Counted from the first letter of the stretch, positions 8,499 to 17,894 are shown. The stretch: DNA of 64,000 nt from CAZENU01 sp965117035 (GCA_965117035.1 OZ220748.1:3224001-3288000), one strand, 5' to 3'. Notes: generated from the sequence alone by a model not told the origin. A program made the numbers and translations.

Positions 8499-9665
8499 AT
8501 GAAGATCACGGGAGTCAGGGTATTCCATCTCTACCCCGGCGTCGACGAGTCGGGGAACCGCAGGGGCAAGTACTGGAACTTCGTCTTCGTCAAGGTCTAC
8601 ACGGACGCCGGGATCGACGGGGTGGGGGAGGCCTTCGCGTCGGGCAAGGCGAAGACCACCGAGGCGGCCGTCTACGAGTACGAGCGCTGGCTGGTTGGCA
8701 AGGACCCGACCGAGGTCCTGCGCAACTGGCTCGCCTACTACCGCGGGTCGCGGTACCCGCTCGGGACCGCGACCAAGGCGGCCCTGAGCGCCGTCGAGAT
8801 CGCGCTCTGGGACATCTCGGGCAAGGCCTGCGGCCTGCCGGTCTACAAGATGCTGGGCGGCCCGGTGCGCGACCGGATCCGCCTCTACGCGAGCATGGCC
8901 TTCAGCCCTGACTTCTCCGAGGTCAGGGACATGGTCGAGAGGGGCTTCACGGCCTTCAAGTTCGGGCCCCAGCCGGATGGCTACGAGGCGATGTCTCCCG
9001 GGCAGGTGCTCACCGAGTCGGTCGAGCGCGTCAGGAGGGCGAGGGAGGTCGCCGGGCCCGGCGTGGACATACTGCTCGACTACCACGGCCGCAGCTTCAG
9101 CCCGGCGGAGGCCGTCAAGTTCGCGAACGCGCTGGAGGACGATCCGCCGCTCTTCATCGAGGAGCCGGCCCTGACGGAGGCGCCCGACTCTCTGGTGGAG
9201 GTCAAGTCGAAGACCACGATCCCCATCGCAGGCGGCGAGCGGTGCGTACACCGTGAGACGCTCCGGGAGATACTCGAGAAGCGGGCGGTGCACATCCTCC
9301 AGCCTGAGCCCTGCGCCAACGGCGGCATCATGGAGACGATAAGGTGGGGGGCGATGTGCGAGCTGTACCACATCGTCATCGCGCCCCATCAGTCGATCAG
9401 CCCGATCTCGCTCACCGCCGCGGCGCACATCGACGCCTGCGTGCCCAACTTCCTGATCCAGGAATGCAACACGATGGACCTGTACGCGCCATGGGTCGCG
9501 GACGTGTTCCCGGAGCTGCCGGTGATCGAGGACGGCTACATGATGCTGCCGGACAGGCCGGGCCTTGGCATCGAGATCGACGAAGACGCCATCGCGCAGT
9601 ACGAGTGGGAGCCTGTCGACAGGCCGGTGATGATCGAGCACGACGGCGCGATAGGCCTCGAATAG
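8499..9665 (+). CDS. Enolase-superfamily (mandelate racemase/galactonate dehydratase-like) enzyme
   Basis: A 388-residue protein with the N-terminal capping domain and C-terminal barrel of the mandelate racemase/muconate lactonizing group. Visible metal-ligand motifs are ILLDYHG (Asp), FIEEPA (Glu) and AGGERC (Glu). The general-base histidine lies in VIAPHQSISP, as in acid-sugar dehydratases; FKFGP holds the lysine strand. The likely reaction is dehydration or racemisation of a sugar acid or related hydroxy acid; substrate unknown. I chose ATG 8499, preceded by GGAGGG, over an upstream in-frame extension. An aldo/keto reductase gene follows after four bases, probably in one operon. Confidence 0.85.
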   Translation: MKITGVRVFHLYPGVDESGNRRGKYWNFVFVKVYTDAGIDGVGEAFASGKAKTTEAAVYEYERWLVGKDPTEVLRNWLAYYRGSRYPLGTATKAALSAVEIALWDISGKACGLPVYKMLGGPVRDRIRLYASMAFSPDFSEVRDMVERGFTAFKFGPQPDGYEAMSPGQVLTESVERVRRAREVAGPGVDILLDYHGRSFSPAEAVKFANALEDDPPLFIEEPALTEAPDSLVEVKSKTTIPIAGGERCVHRETLREILEKRAVHILQPEPCANGGIMETIRWGAMCELYHIVIAPHQSISPISLTAAAHIDACVPNFLIQECNTMDLYAPWVADVFPELPVIEDGYMMLPDRPGLGIEIDEDAIAQYEWEPVDRPVMIEHDGAIGLE

Positions 9666-9669
9666 CGCC

Positions 9670-10629
9670 ATGATCTACCGGACCCTCGGCAGGACGGGAC
9701 TGAGTGTGTCCACGCTCGGGATGGGCACCGGCGGGCCGAACGTGCTGGGACAGGCGATGGGCCGGCCCGAGTCTGAGATGAGGGCGCTGCTCCACCGCGC
9801 CTTCGACCTGGGCATCAACCTGTTCGACACGGCGCGAGAGTACATGGACAGCGAGGTGGTCCTCGGGAGGGTGTTCGAGGACCTTCCCCGCGACGAGATC
9901 GTCGTTTCCACCAAGTTCGCCGCCGTGCTCGCGGTCGACTCCGGCGTGCGGATCAAGACCGCCGCCGAGGTGATCGACACGGTCGAGCAAAGCCTCGGCC
10001 GGCTGCGGCTGTCCGAGATCGACGTCGTGATGGTCGGCGGCTTGCTGATGCCCGAAAACGCCGCCGTTGTGCTGGAGGAGCAGGTCCCAGCGCTGGAACG
10101 GCTGCGCCGGGACGGCAAGGTGCGCCACATCGGGTCGACGGAGGCGTCGAGCTCCGACGGGGCCCACGAGTGGCTTCGGCACGTGCTGCCCAGGGACGTT
10201 TTCGATGTCGTGATGGTCGGCCACAACATGCTGAACCAGTCGGCCGGCCGCACCGTCTTCCCCGCCTGCGTCGATCGTGACGTCGGCGTCATGAACATCT
10301 ACACCAGCCGGCGGGTGATGTCGGACCCCAGGCGGCTTCGCGAGGTCGTTGCCGATCTGGCGGCCCGAGGCGTGGTGTCGGACGACGTTGCCTCAGCCAA
10401 AGAGCCGCTTGGATGGCTCGTCGAGTCAGGAGAGGCCGCGTCCCTGGTGGAGGCCGCCTACCGCTACGCTGCCTACACGGAGGGCGTGTCGGCGGTCATG
10501 ACGGGCACCATCGACGCGGGCCACCTCGAGCAGAACGTCGAGTCGGTGCTCAAGGGCCCCCTGTCGGCCGAGGCGACCGCGCGGCTGCGCTCGGAGTTCG
10601 GAGCGGTCACCGACCCGATAGGCAACTGA
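9670..10629 (+). CDS. Aldo/keto reductase
   Basis: A 319-residue TIM-barrel oxidoreductase starting RTLGRTGLSVSTLGMG. The catalytic Asp and Tyr are present (FDTAREYMDSEVVLGR) and the lysine is in VVSTKF. The position normally holding the active-site histidine (IDLyyiH in most members) reads IDVVMVGG, so the tetrad is incomplete. That may mean altered chemistry or a lyase-like role. It follows the enolase-superfamily gene by four bases, which suggests a shared catabolic pathway in which the dehydration product is reduced. Confidence 0.85.
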   Translation: MIYRTLGRTGLSVSTLGMGTGGPNVLGQAMGRPESEMRALLHRAFDLGINLFDTAREYMDSEVVLGRVFEDLPRDEIVVSTKFAAVLAVDSGVRIKTAAEVIDTVEQSLGRLRLSEIDVVMVGGLLMPENAAVVLEEQVPALERLRRDGKVRHIGSTEASSSDGAHEWLRHVLPRDVFDVVMVGHNMLNQSAGRTVFPACVDRDVGVMNIYTSRRVMSDPRRLREVVADLAARGVVSDDVASAKEPLGWLVESGEAASLVEAAYRYAAYTEGVSAVMTGTIDAGHLEQNVESVLKGPLSAEATARLRSEFGAVTDPIGN

Positions 10630-10634
10630 ACGCC

Positions 10635-10825
10635 TGGTAGCTGGGAAGCCGTACCCCTGGGTTCCCGCCTTCGGAGACCTTTGGCGTAACTCCCCTTGCA
10701 AGCGGCAAACGTGGTGGCGATGCGCAGGTTTTCGTAGCTGGGAGACCCCACCCCTGGGTTCCCGCCTGCGCGGGAATGACGGTGATGCAAAGGACTCCCT
10801 GCGCGGGAATGACGGTTGTGCAACA
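10635..10825. repeat. Dispersed repeat family A (GGAACCCAGG type), about two copies
   Basis: Two adjoining copies of a repeat built from CCCCTGGGTTCCCGCC, a TAGCTGGGA segment and GGAGACCTTTGGCGTAAC, followed by two shorter CGCGGGAATGACGG units. The same sequence, in reverse orientation, recurs at 60960-61140. It fills the convergent space between the aldo/keto reductase and CocE genes. No coding potential of its own is evident. Confidence 0.75.
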
Positions 10826-10833
10826 GTCTCCTC

Positions 10834-12558
10834 TCAGCGGGGGATGATGGGCAGTACGATGTGCGACGGATGCTCTTTCGAATGCAGGACCGTCTGATGG
10901 GCGACCTGCATCCTGGTGCCGGTCGCCACGTCCTCGCCGGTGTTCAGGTTGCGGCTGAACCGGGGGAAGTTGGAGCTGGAGACGTCGACCCGGATGCGGT
11001 GTCCCTTCAGGAACACGTTGCTGGTCGGGTACATCTGGATGTCGTACCGCTCGACCTTGCCGGGCTCCAGCAGTTGGGTCCTGTCGAACCCGTGCCTGTA
11101 TCGGGCGCGAATGATCCCCTCCGCCATGACGATCGCCTGGTGGTTGGGGTGGACGTCGACGAGTCTCGCGGTGAAGTCCGTGTCCGGCGCGGACGACGCC
11201 GCGTAGAGCACGACCTCGAGCGGGCCGGTCACCTCGACGTCCTCTTCCAGCACGTCGCTCGTGTACACGAGCACGTCGTCCCTGCGCTCGATGACGCGCT
11301 GGTCCACGGGCCCGGCGATGATGGGCTCGTCGCCGGCCTCGCTCCAGGGCCATGACGCGGTGGACAGGTTGCCGCCGATGCTCGGCACCGGCCGGTCGGG
11401 GTCATAGTCGAACGAATCTGGAGGCTCGTCCCCGGGAGCGTCGCGCGACAGTGTGCCGTCACCGAAGACCGAGTTGGCCCTGCCGCCGCTATGGAGATAG
11501 AACGGCGTGAACTCCGTCCGGGCCAGCGGCCACTCGTTCTCGAACCGCCATTCGTTCGTCCCCATCACGAATATCCTGAGCGGCGGCTCGTCCATCACCC
11601 CGTTGTCGATGCCCTTGAGCCAGTAGTCGAACCAGCGCTTCTCCTCCTCGATGATCTTGACGTAGGAGTGCGCCCCGAAGTCCAGGTCGCCCAGACGGGT
11701 GTCCTCCGGTTCGCCGTGCGTCCACGGGCCCATCAGCACCTTCTGGCCTTTGCGCGCCCGCTCCGTCTTGCCGTGTTTGGTCATGCCGTTCCACAGTCGG
11801 AACGTGCCGTCCGGGTAGGCGTCGAACCAGCCGCACCGGATGAAGGCCGGGGCGTCGATCCGGTCGTACTTGTCGGAGGTGTCGATCTCGTTCCAGTAGT
11901 CGTCGTAGGTCTGGTGCGCAAGCCAGTGCCGGTACCAGGGCACCCGCTTGCCGATGGCCGCGACGTCCATGTCGATCAGCGGCAGGTGCCGGAAGATGCG
12001 GCCGTTGTCGAAGATCGGCCCGAAGCTCGGCACCGCCATGTTGGTCATGAAGGTGACGGACGACAGCAGCGACAGTCCGAGCTGGAATGCGCCGCCGATG
12101 TAGTGGATGTTGCCGAAGTAGTCGTCGGCGATCACGTGCGGCGCCATCGCGGTCAGGTGCGGGCTGCCCAGGGGCGCGAGCTGCCACTGGAACAGCCCTC
12201 CGTAGGAGCCGCCCGCGGTGCCTATCCTGCCGTTGCACCAAGGTTGGGCGGCGATCCACGCCAGCGTGTCGTGGCCGTCCGGCCCGTCCGGGTGGTAGGG
12301 GTAGAAGTCGCCGTCCGACTCGTACCTCCCGCGGCAGTCGGCCGGCACGAAGGCGTAGCCGCGCTCCGCCCACCATACGCCCCGGTCCAGCCATCTCTCG
12401 CTGTTGCTCTCATACGGCGTCCTGATCGTGATCGTCGGGAACGGCCCTTCGCCCGGCGGGAGGATGACGTCGGCCGAGAGCTCCACGCCGTCGCGCATCG
12501 GCACCCGCTGGTCGATCAGGAACCGCAATCTATCGGTGGTCACGTTAGGGCTCTCCAT
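10834..12558 (-). CDS. CocE/NonD family hydrolase (X-Pro dipeptidyl-peptidase-like)
   Basis: A 574-residue alpha/beta hydrolase with a C-terminal jelly-roll domain. The nucleophile motif is GGSYGG near residue 117, preceded by DCRGRYESDGDFYP and ITIRTPYESNS, and the C-terminus has HRIRVDVSSSNFPRFSRN, typical of CocE and cephalosporin/glutaryl-amide acylase-like hydrolases. No signal peptide is apparent. It probably cleaves ester or amide bonds of small molecules. A second member (24345-26066) shares the same architecture; the two are paralogues, not copies. ATG start at 12558; the IS1182 element begins 50 bases upstream. Confidence 0.88.
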   Translation of the reverse strand: MESPNVTTDRLRFLIDQRVPMRDGVELSADVILPPGEGPFPTITIRTPYESNSERWLDRGVWWAERGYAFVPADCRGRYESDGDFYPYHPDGPDGHDTLAWIAAQPWCNGRIGTAGGSYGGLFQWQLAPLGSPHLTAMAPHVIADDYFGNIHYIGGAFQLGLSLLSSVTFMTNMAVPSFGPIFDNGRIFRHLPLIDMDVAAIGKRVPWYRHWLAHQTYDDYWNEIDTSDKYDRIDAPAFIRCGWFDAYPDGTFRLWNGMTKHGKTERARKGQKVLMGPWTHGEPEDTRLGDLDFGAHSYVKIIEEEKRWFDYWLKGIDNGVMDEPPLRIFVMGTNEWRFENEWPLARTEFTPFYLHSGGRANSVFGDGTLSRDAPGDEPPDSFDYDPDRPVPSIGGNLSTASWPWSEAGDEPIIAGPVDQRVIERRDDVLVYTSDVLEEDVEVTGPLEVVLYAASSAPDTDFTARLVDVHPNHQAIVMAEGIIRARYRHGFDRTQLLEPGKVERYDIQMYPTSNVFLKGHRIRVDVSSSNFPRFSRNLNTGEDVATGTRMQVAHQTVLHSKEHPSHIVLPIIPR

Positions 12559-12607
12559 ATGTGTACACTCAGGACGTCGATGATCCCCGCCGCGAGAGGC
12601 ATCCTAG

Positions 12608-14166
12608 CAGCCTGTCCGAGAAACACGGCTGGCGAGTGTTTGGGGGTATGATGTTGCCAGTCCCAGTAGCAGGGAGTCGTCGATGAGCAAGACCTACCTT
12701 CCCTACGAACCGGACCAGCAGTTGCTGATGCCAGCGGCGTTGCAGGAGTGGCTGCCTGACGACCATCTGGCCTACTTCATATCCGACGTGGTGGACCAGT
12801 TGGACATGTCGGAGGTCACAGCTCGGTACAAGCGGGAACGTCGTGGCGGGCCGCCGTATCATCCACGCATGATGGTCAAGGTGTTGCTCTACGGCTACTG
12901 CGTCGGGGTGTCGTCCTCACGCCGCATCGCCCAGCGCCTCCACGAGGATATCGCCTTCAGGGTGTTGGCGGCGAACAACACACCGGACTTTCGGACCATC
13001 TCCGACTTTCGCAAGGATAATCTGGATGCGCTGTCGGGCCTGTTCATACAGGTACTGGCGTTGTGCCAGCAGGCGGGGCTGGTGAAGCTGGGGCATGTGG
13101 CGCTGGACGGCACAAAGGTCAAGGCCAACGCATCGAAGCATAAGGCGATGAGTTACCAACGGATGAAGGAGGAGGCAGCGCAGTTGGCGGCGGAGGTAGC
13201 GGAGTTGTTGCGACAGGCCCAGGCAGCGGATGATGAGGAAGACCGGCTGTATGGCAAAGACAAGCGTGGAGATGAGTTGCCCCAGGAGTTGGCCTTTCGA
13301 GAGGGTCGGTTGGAGAAGATACGGGAAGCGATGGCGGCGCTGGAAGCCGAGGCGCAGGCGGCTGCTGAACAGGCCGAGACCGAAGGTGGTAAGCACCCGG
13401 GGGTGCCCGACGACAAGGCCCAGCGTAACTTCACCGATAGCGAGTCGCGCATCATGCCCGCACCTGGAGGAAAGGACTTCCTGCAAGCGTACAACTGTCA
13501 GGCGGTGGTGGACAGCGCTCACCAGGTGATCGTGGCGGCGCGGGCCACCAACCAGACTTCGGATAAGCAACAGGCTGCGGCGATGATAGAGGAGACCATC
13601 GACAACGTCGGTGCAGTTCCCAGAGAAGTGTCCGCCGATGCTGGCTATTACTCGGCAAAGGCAGTCGACGCTCTCTATGGTATGGGCGTGGACCCGTTCG
13701 TCGCTCCGGAGCAGACCCGCCACGGCCGGGTTGTACCACCCGCGCCCCGAGGTCGCATACCCAGCCATCTGTCTCCCAGGGATCGGATGCGACGGAAGTT
13801 ACAGACCAGCCGGGGTCGGGAGCGCTGCGCTTTGCGGATGCAAACTGTGGAGCCGGTGTTCGGACAGATCAAGCAGGGCCGGGGATTCCGGCAGTTCCTG
13901 CTAAGGGGACTGGACAAGGTGAACGGCGAATGGTCGCTGATCTGCACCGGCCACAACCTGCTCAAACTGTTCCGCTTTGGGGGGCAATCTGCACAAGAAA
14001 GCACGGGGCGATGGGCCAGCCCAACGCATCAGGAACTTTGCCGGGTAGTGAGCACGGCGCTATTCGCAAGCTATCTGTGGCCCGGCCGGGCCAACCGGCA
14101 AAATCAGTTGTCGCGATCCATTGTCGCTGACCCGCAAGCACCGTCAGATGATCCTCGGACGGACTG
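12608..14166 (+). mobile_element. IS1182-family insertion sequence flanked by CTAG
   Basis: Left end CAGCCTGTCCGAG (12608-12620) and right end CTCGGACGGACTG (14154-14166) form an imperfect inverted repeat of 13 bases with two mismatches. Both ends abut CTAG (12604-12607 and 14167-14170), consistent with a 4-base target duplication. One transposase gene occupies almost the whole element and reads through the right end, taking its stop codon from the flanking CTAG. Confidence 0.85.
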
Positions 14167-14170
14167 CTAG
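12683..14170 (+). CDS. IS1182-family transposase
   Basis: A 495-residue DDE transposase. The N-terminal DUF772-type region is followed by DFR repeats, the first aspartate in VALDGTKVKAN, the second in SADAGYYS and the glutamate in VEPVFGQIKQGRGF. A coiled-coil insertion rich in Ala/Glu lies around residues 155-235. The usual cysteine-rich block before the glutamate, seen in the copy at 41952, is missing here. The last sense codon and the TAG stop lie partly in the target CTAG. The gene is open throughout, so the element may be active. Confidence 0.9.
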   Translation: MSKTYLPYEPDQQLLMPAALQEWLPDDHLAYFISDVVDQLDMSEVTARYKRERRGGPPYHPRMMVKVLLYGYCVGVSSSRRIAQRLHEDIAFRVLAANNTPDFRTISDFRKDNLDALSGLFIQVLALCQQAGLVKLGHVALDGTKVKANASKHKAMSYQRMKEEAAQLAAEVAELLRQAQAADDEEDRLYGKDKRGDELPQELAFREGRLEKIREAMAALEAEAQAAAEQAETEGGKHPGVPDDKAQRNFTDSESRIMPAPGGKDFLQAYNCQAVVDSAHQVIVAARATNQTSDKQQAAAMIEETIDNVGAVPREVSADAGYYSAKAVDALYGMGVDPFVAPEQTRHGRVVPPAPRGRIPSHLSPRDRMRRKLQTSRGRERCALRMQTVEPVFGQIKQGRGFRQFLLRGLDKVNGEWSLICTGHNLLKLFRFGGQSAQESTGRWASPTHQELCRVVSTALFASYLWPGRANRQNQLSRSIVADPQAPSDDPRTDC

Positions 14171-15362
14171 GGAACCTCTGAACAACTCGCCGTAGCGTAG
14201 GGTGAGGTTGATTCGAGCGGTTTAGGGAGAACAATGAAGCCCCCTGCGCCACCCTTGGCGGGGATTATGTCGTCCTGTTCTTGCTCCTGGCGGGGCGTTT
14301 GCGCCCTTGCCAGCCCTTTTGGGCACACCTATACAAGGGCATGCGCCAAGCACTGCTCAGACCTCATCAGGTTGGCGAACCCCAGCAACGTCATGAGCCG
14401 CTGCGTATTCTTGGCCAGCCCTCGATAGCGGACCTTGCCGTAGCCGAAGTGTCGTTTGATATACAGGAATGGGTGCTCCACCTTGGCCCTGACCGACGCT
14501 TTGCGCTTCTCCGCCACAGCGTCATCGCTCCCAGGCTCCAGCTTACGCCTCTGGCTGGGCCTCAACGCTATCTGCCATTCCACGTCCAGGTCTCGATTCT
14601 CCAGCCTCTTGTGGACTCCCTGGTACCCCGCATCGCCCCATACCTGGGTCTCCTCGCCATGCAGCAACTGGGGCGTCTGAGTCACGTCATTCACATTCGC
14701 CGGTGTCGTCGACACGCTATGCACCACTCCCGTCTGAGAGTCCACTCCGATATGCACCTTCATCCCGAAGTGCCACTCGTTACCTTCTTCGTCTGGTGCA
14801 TCTCAGGGTCACGCTCCTTGCTCCGATTCTTCGTCGATGACGGCGCCGCTATGATGCTCGCGTCAACTATCGTCCCAGCTTGAAGTCGAAGCCCCTGAGA
14901 CTCCAGATGACGGCCGATCTCCTCGAACAGCCCTGCGCCCAACTCGTGCTCCTACAACAGATGGCGGAAGTTCAGGATCGTAGTCTCGTCAGGCAACGGG
15001 CCAGACAGCTTCAGCCCTACGAATCGCCGCACCGAATCCACCTCGTAGAGTATGTCCTCCATCCCAGGGTCACTCAGGTTGTAGAACAACTGCACGCAGT
15101 GTATCCGAAGCATCGCCGACAACTCATACGGACGACGTCCACGCCCGGCCTTGGGGTAGAACGGCCGGATGCGCTCTTCCATCTGTTCCCACGGAATCAG
15201 ACCGTCCATGCGTTCCAAAAACTGCTCCCGGCGGGTCTTGCGCTTCTTGCCCTCATATTCCAAGTCCGCAAACGTCGGCTGGCTCATGGCTTCCTATCCT
15301 CCCTCGTCAGCTATGACGCTGTTACTATGCCACAATACCATCAGGACTTATTCAGAGAGTCC
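14171..15362 (-). mobile_element. Decayed IS5-family element flanked by CTAG
   Basis: The ends GGAACCTCTGAACAACTC (from 14171) and, on the other strand, GGACTCTCTGAATAAGTC (from 15362) form an imperfect inverted repeat. CTAG lies on both sides (14167-14170, 15363-15366). The palindromic target means a TA duplication with slightly longer ends fits equally. The element directly abuts the IS1182 copy and shares its CTAG. The transposase inside is broken twice. Confidence 0.8.
14329..15287 (-). pseudogene. IS5-family transposase, nonsense and frameshift mutations
   Basis: Three pieces on the minus strand make one IS5-type transposase. Residues 1-111 (15287-14952) end in RHLL followed by an in-frame TAG, where the family usually has a glutamate. 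The same frame continues to IVDASIIAAPSSTKN and DPEMHQTKK, then shifts because one G is missing near 14790 (AAGAAGGTAAC where AAGAAGGGTAAC is expected). The rest, from KVHIGVDSQTG through WGDAGYQG to VEHPFLYIKRHFG, lies in the next frame. The catalytic residues survive, so decay is recent, but no full product can be made without readthrough. Confidence 0.88.
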
Positions 15363-15453
15363 CTAGGGTCGGGGGCGCCCGGCCGCAGGGTCGACGCCGG
15401 GCGAGCATGTGCGTAACGCTCTATGGGCAGGTGGGAATGATGGGATTCCGGGC

Positions 15454-16182
15454 ATGAACGGCGCACGGTCGTTCATGGTACTGGTTGCGGCTGCCACGCT
15501 CTTCGCTCTTGTCGCCGCGGGCTGTGCCAGCGACGACGACGGCGCCGCGGACACGGGGGCTCCCGCGGCCGCGTCGGACCAGGCCTCGGGCGATGACGGC
15601 GCGCAGCCGGCGGCCGCGGACTCCGGGCAGGCTGCCGAGCCGCAGGCCGAGGCGTCCATCGTATTCACGAGCCCCGTCTTCAACGAGAAGAAGCGGGTCC
15701 CCAAGGCCCACACCTGCACGGAGATATCGGGCACCGAGCTCGATGTCTCGCCGCCGCTGGCCTGGGAGAACATACCCGACGGGACGGTCAGCCTGGCCAT
15801 GATCGTGTACAGCCTGGAGGTCGAGGGCGCCGAGCGCGTCCACTGGGTTATGTGGAACATTCCCACGACCCGCACCGGCTTGGAAGAGAACGTCGAGCAT
15901 GCTGAGAAGCTCGCCGACGGCGCGGCCCAGGGGACCAACGGCGCGGGCGAGATAGGCTATCTCGGGCCCTGCCCCCCGGTCATCGTCCAGGGGTCCGGCG
16001 GCCAGAAGAAGCGGGTTATAGAGAAGTACTACTTCACCCTGTACGCCCTCGACACCGTGCTTGACCTGCCGTCGTCGACGACCAGGGCGGAACTGCTGAA
16101 GGCCATCGATGGCCATATCCTCGCGTCGGGCGAGCTGGTGGGCGAACGCCAGGGCCCGATCAAGGTGGTAGAGCACCTGTGA
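15454..16182 (+). CDS. YbhB/YbcL (PEBP) family lipoprotein
   Basis: A 242-residue protein with a signal peptide ending in a lipobox (VAAGC, Cys24), an Ala/Asp-rich linker to about residue 70, then a phosphatidylethanolamine-binding-protein domain. PEBP features are SPVFNEKKRVPKAHTC, DVSPPLAWENIPDG, VHWVMWNIP, and YYFTLYALD near the end. Bacterial YbhB-type proteins are ligand-binding or unknown in role; this one is probably surface anchored. I chose ATG 15454 because it places the signal peptide at the N-terminus. Its stop overlaps the GTG of the next gene. Confidence 0.85.
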   Translation: MNGARSFMVLVAAATLFALVAAGCASDDDGAADTGAPAAASDQASGDDGAQPAAADSGQAAEPQAEASIVFTSPVFNEKKRVPKAHTCTEISGTELDVSPPLAWENIPDGTVSLAMIVYSLEVEGAERVHWVMWNIPTTRTGLEENVEHAEKLADGAAQGTNGAGEIGYLGPCPPVIVQGSGGQKKRVIEKYYFTLYALDTVLDLPSSTTRAELLKAIDGHILASGELVGERQGPIKVVEHL

Positions 16183-17072
16183 TCATAGACAACCACGGGC
16201 ATATCAGCCAGATCGAGGTCCAGGACGTCGTCGACGGGTACGACAAGACCTACAAGTACGGGATGTCGCATCGGGACAACCTGTACCTGATGGACGCCGT
16301 CGGCGTCGACATGCAGGTGCTCCACTGCTCCGGGTACCTGCACCGGTACCACCGCCGCGTGCTCAAGGAGCACCCCGACCGGTTCGCCGCCATCGCCAAG
16401 ATAGACGAGCGGAAGCTCCCCGGCGACGAGGGGCTGGAGCTCATCCGAATGTACGTCGAGGACTGGGGGTTCAAGGGCTGGTACTACGATCCCTGGGCCC
16501 CCGAGATGCGGGTGGCCAGCGGCTACGCCCCGAAGGACTGGGGACTGCCCGATCCCTTCTACCACTTCGACCACGAGCGCTACGATCCGCAGTGGGAGCT
16601 CATCCAGTCGCTGGGCGTGCCCGCGTGCATCACCTGCTATCCCCAGAACTTCGACACCATCGGGCCCGCGCTGCTCAACGTCTTCAAGAAATTCCCGGAC
16701 CTGACCGTCGTGCTGATCCACGGCATCGACCCTCCGAGTTGCCTCACGGACGACGGCGCCGTCTCCATACCGGAGAGCGTGGTGACGCTGGTGCGCGAGC
16801 ACGACGTCTACATGGACATGCTGACGGGCCTCGACGCGCTTCGGAGCAAGCCGAACCGCTACGGCCCCAACGACGAGGTGATCCAGGCCTTCTACGACAC
16901 CTTCGGCCCGACGAAGCTGATGTGGGGCTCCGAGTTCACCTTCATCGAGCTGCCCACCGTCGACCAGTACCGCGACCAGTTCGACTACATGAAGGAGCGG
17001 TGCGACTACATGACCGAGAGCGACCTCGCCCTCATCCGTGGCGAGAACGCCCGAAGGGTGTACGGCCTGTAG
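16179..17072 (+). CDS. Amidohydrolase family (amidohydrolase-2) metal-dependent hydrolase
   Basis: A 297-residue TIM-barrel protein starting IIDNHGHISQ, with the metal-binding H-x-H at the end of strand 1, a histidine in VVLIHGIDPP and a late WGSEFTFIELP where family members carry the metal-binding aspartate (a glutamate stands here). Relatives include aminocarboxymuconate-semialdehyde decarboxylase and gamma-resorcylate decarboxylase, so a decarboxylase or lactonase role on an aromatic or lactone intermediate is possible; substrate unknown. GTG start overlapping the PEBP stop. Confidence 0.8.
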   Translation: MIIDNHGHISQIEVQDVVDGYDKTYKYGMSHRDNLYLMDAVGVDMQVLHCSGYLHRYHRRVLKEHPDRFAAIAKIDERKLPGDEGLELIRMYVEDWGFKGWYYDPWAPEMRVASGYAPKDWGLPDPFYHFDHERYDPQWELIQSLGVPACITCYPQNFDTIGPALLNVFKKFPDLTVVLIHGIDPPSCLTDDGAVSIPESVVTLVREHDVYMDMLTGLDALRSKPNRYGPNDEVIQAFYDTFGPTKLMWGSEFTFIELPTVDQYRDQFDYMKERCDYMTESDLALIRGENARRVYGL

Positions 17073-17145
17073 GCCAGTCGCCCGGACCGATGGGATCAGG
17101 ATTCAGGGTCAGCGCAGGCGCCGCCGCTGTTTGGGGGTAGCCATT

Positions 17146-17275
17146 TCCCGTTCGTCCTGAGTGGCCCGCCGCTTTGGGCGGGCTGTATCGAAGGACGGTG
17201 CCAGGCGTTGGGCGCGCCCCTCGATACCCGCCTCCGAAGCCGTGGGCGCTACTCGGGGTGAACGGCGTCGTGTCG
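17146..17275. repeat. Dispersed MITE-like repeat family D
   Basis: Bounded by CCCGTTCGTCCTGAGT on the left and its near-complement ACTCGGGGTGAACGG on the right, with GGCGCGCCCCTCGATAC inside. Related copies lie at 26088-26170 and 61268-61445. No open frame of interest. It occupies the space between the amidohydrolase and the GNAT gene. Confidence 0.65.
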
Positions 17276-17302
17276 CGGTCGCCTCATCTGGCCCGCAGCC
17301 GG

Positions 17303-17872
17303 CTACCGCCCGCCGGCCGCGAGTTTCGCCCTGATTGCGTCCCACCTGCCCGGCATGTCCTCGCGGTGCATGTCCGGCTCGAATCCGAGCGACAGGTACA
17401 GCGCGATGGCGGGCAGCCGCCAATCGTCCGTGTACAGCGAGACGGACGGGTAGCCGCGCTCCACGTGGAACCGCGCGACCGCGGTGCACACCGCGCGGCC
17501 GAGTCCCAGCCGGCGCCGGTCCGGGCTGCTGATGACGTAGTCGAGCAGCGCGAGCTCCGCGCCGTCGCGGACTATCCGCGTCGCGAAGGTCGCCGCCACC
17601 AACGTGTCGCCCTCCACGATCACGCTGGAGCCCACCCGCCGGTCCGGGTCCTCCAGGTACCCGTCGATGCGCGGGCGGTCCCACTCCTCGAAGCCCGCCG
17701 CCAGCAGCAGCTCGAGCCAACTGTCCTCGTCGCCCGGACGGTAGGCCCTCTGCACGAACCCCTCCGGTATCGGGACGTCCGGCAGCTTCCGCAGCACCGC
17801 CGCGTCAGCCGTCATGCGAAGCTGCTTCGGCGGAAGCTCGGAGTCTGAGGCAGTCGTCGCTTGCTCGCTCAC
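17303..17872 (-). CDS. GNAT-family N-acetyltransferase
   Basis: A single-domain GNAT protein of about 190 residues. Acetyl-CoA binding is indicated by VISSPDRRRLGLGRAVCTAVARF (the RRxGxG/A loop), followed by the strand ALYLSLGFEPDM typical of motif B. Substrate not predictable. I start it at GTG 17872, preceded by AGAGG. ATG 17815 is also possible and would give 170 residues. The frame further upstream runs into repeat DNA next to IS481 and is not native. Convergent with the amidohydrolase. Confidence 0.8.
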   Translation of the reverse strand: MSEQATTASDSELPPKQLRMTADAAVLRKLPDVPIPEGFVQRAYRPGDEDSWLELLLAAGFEEWDRPRIDGYLEDPDRRVGSSVIVEGDTLVAATFATRIVRDGAELALLDYVISSPDRRRLGLGRAVCTAVARFHVERGYPSVSLYTDDWRLPAIALYLSLGFEPDMHREDMPGRWDAIRAKLAAGGR

Positions 17873-17894
17873 CGTACTGCCTCTGAGTCGCGAA

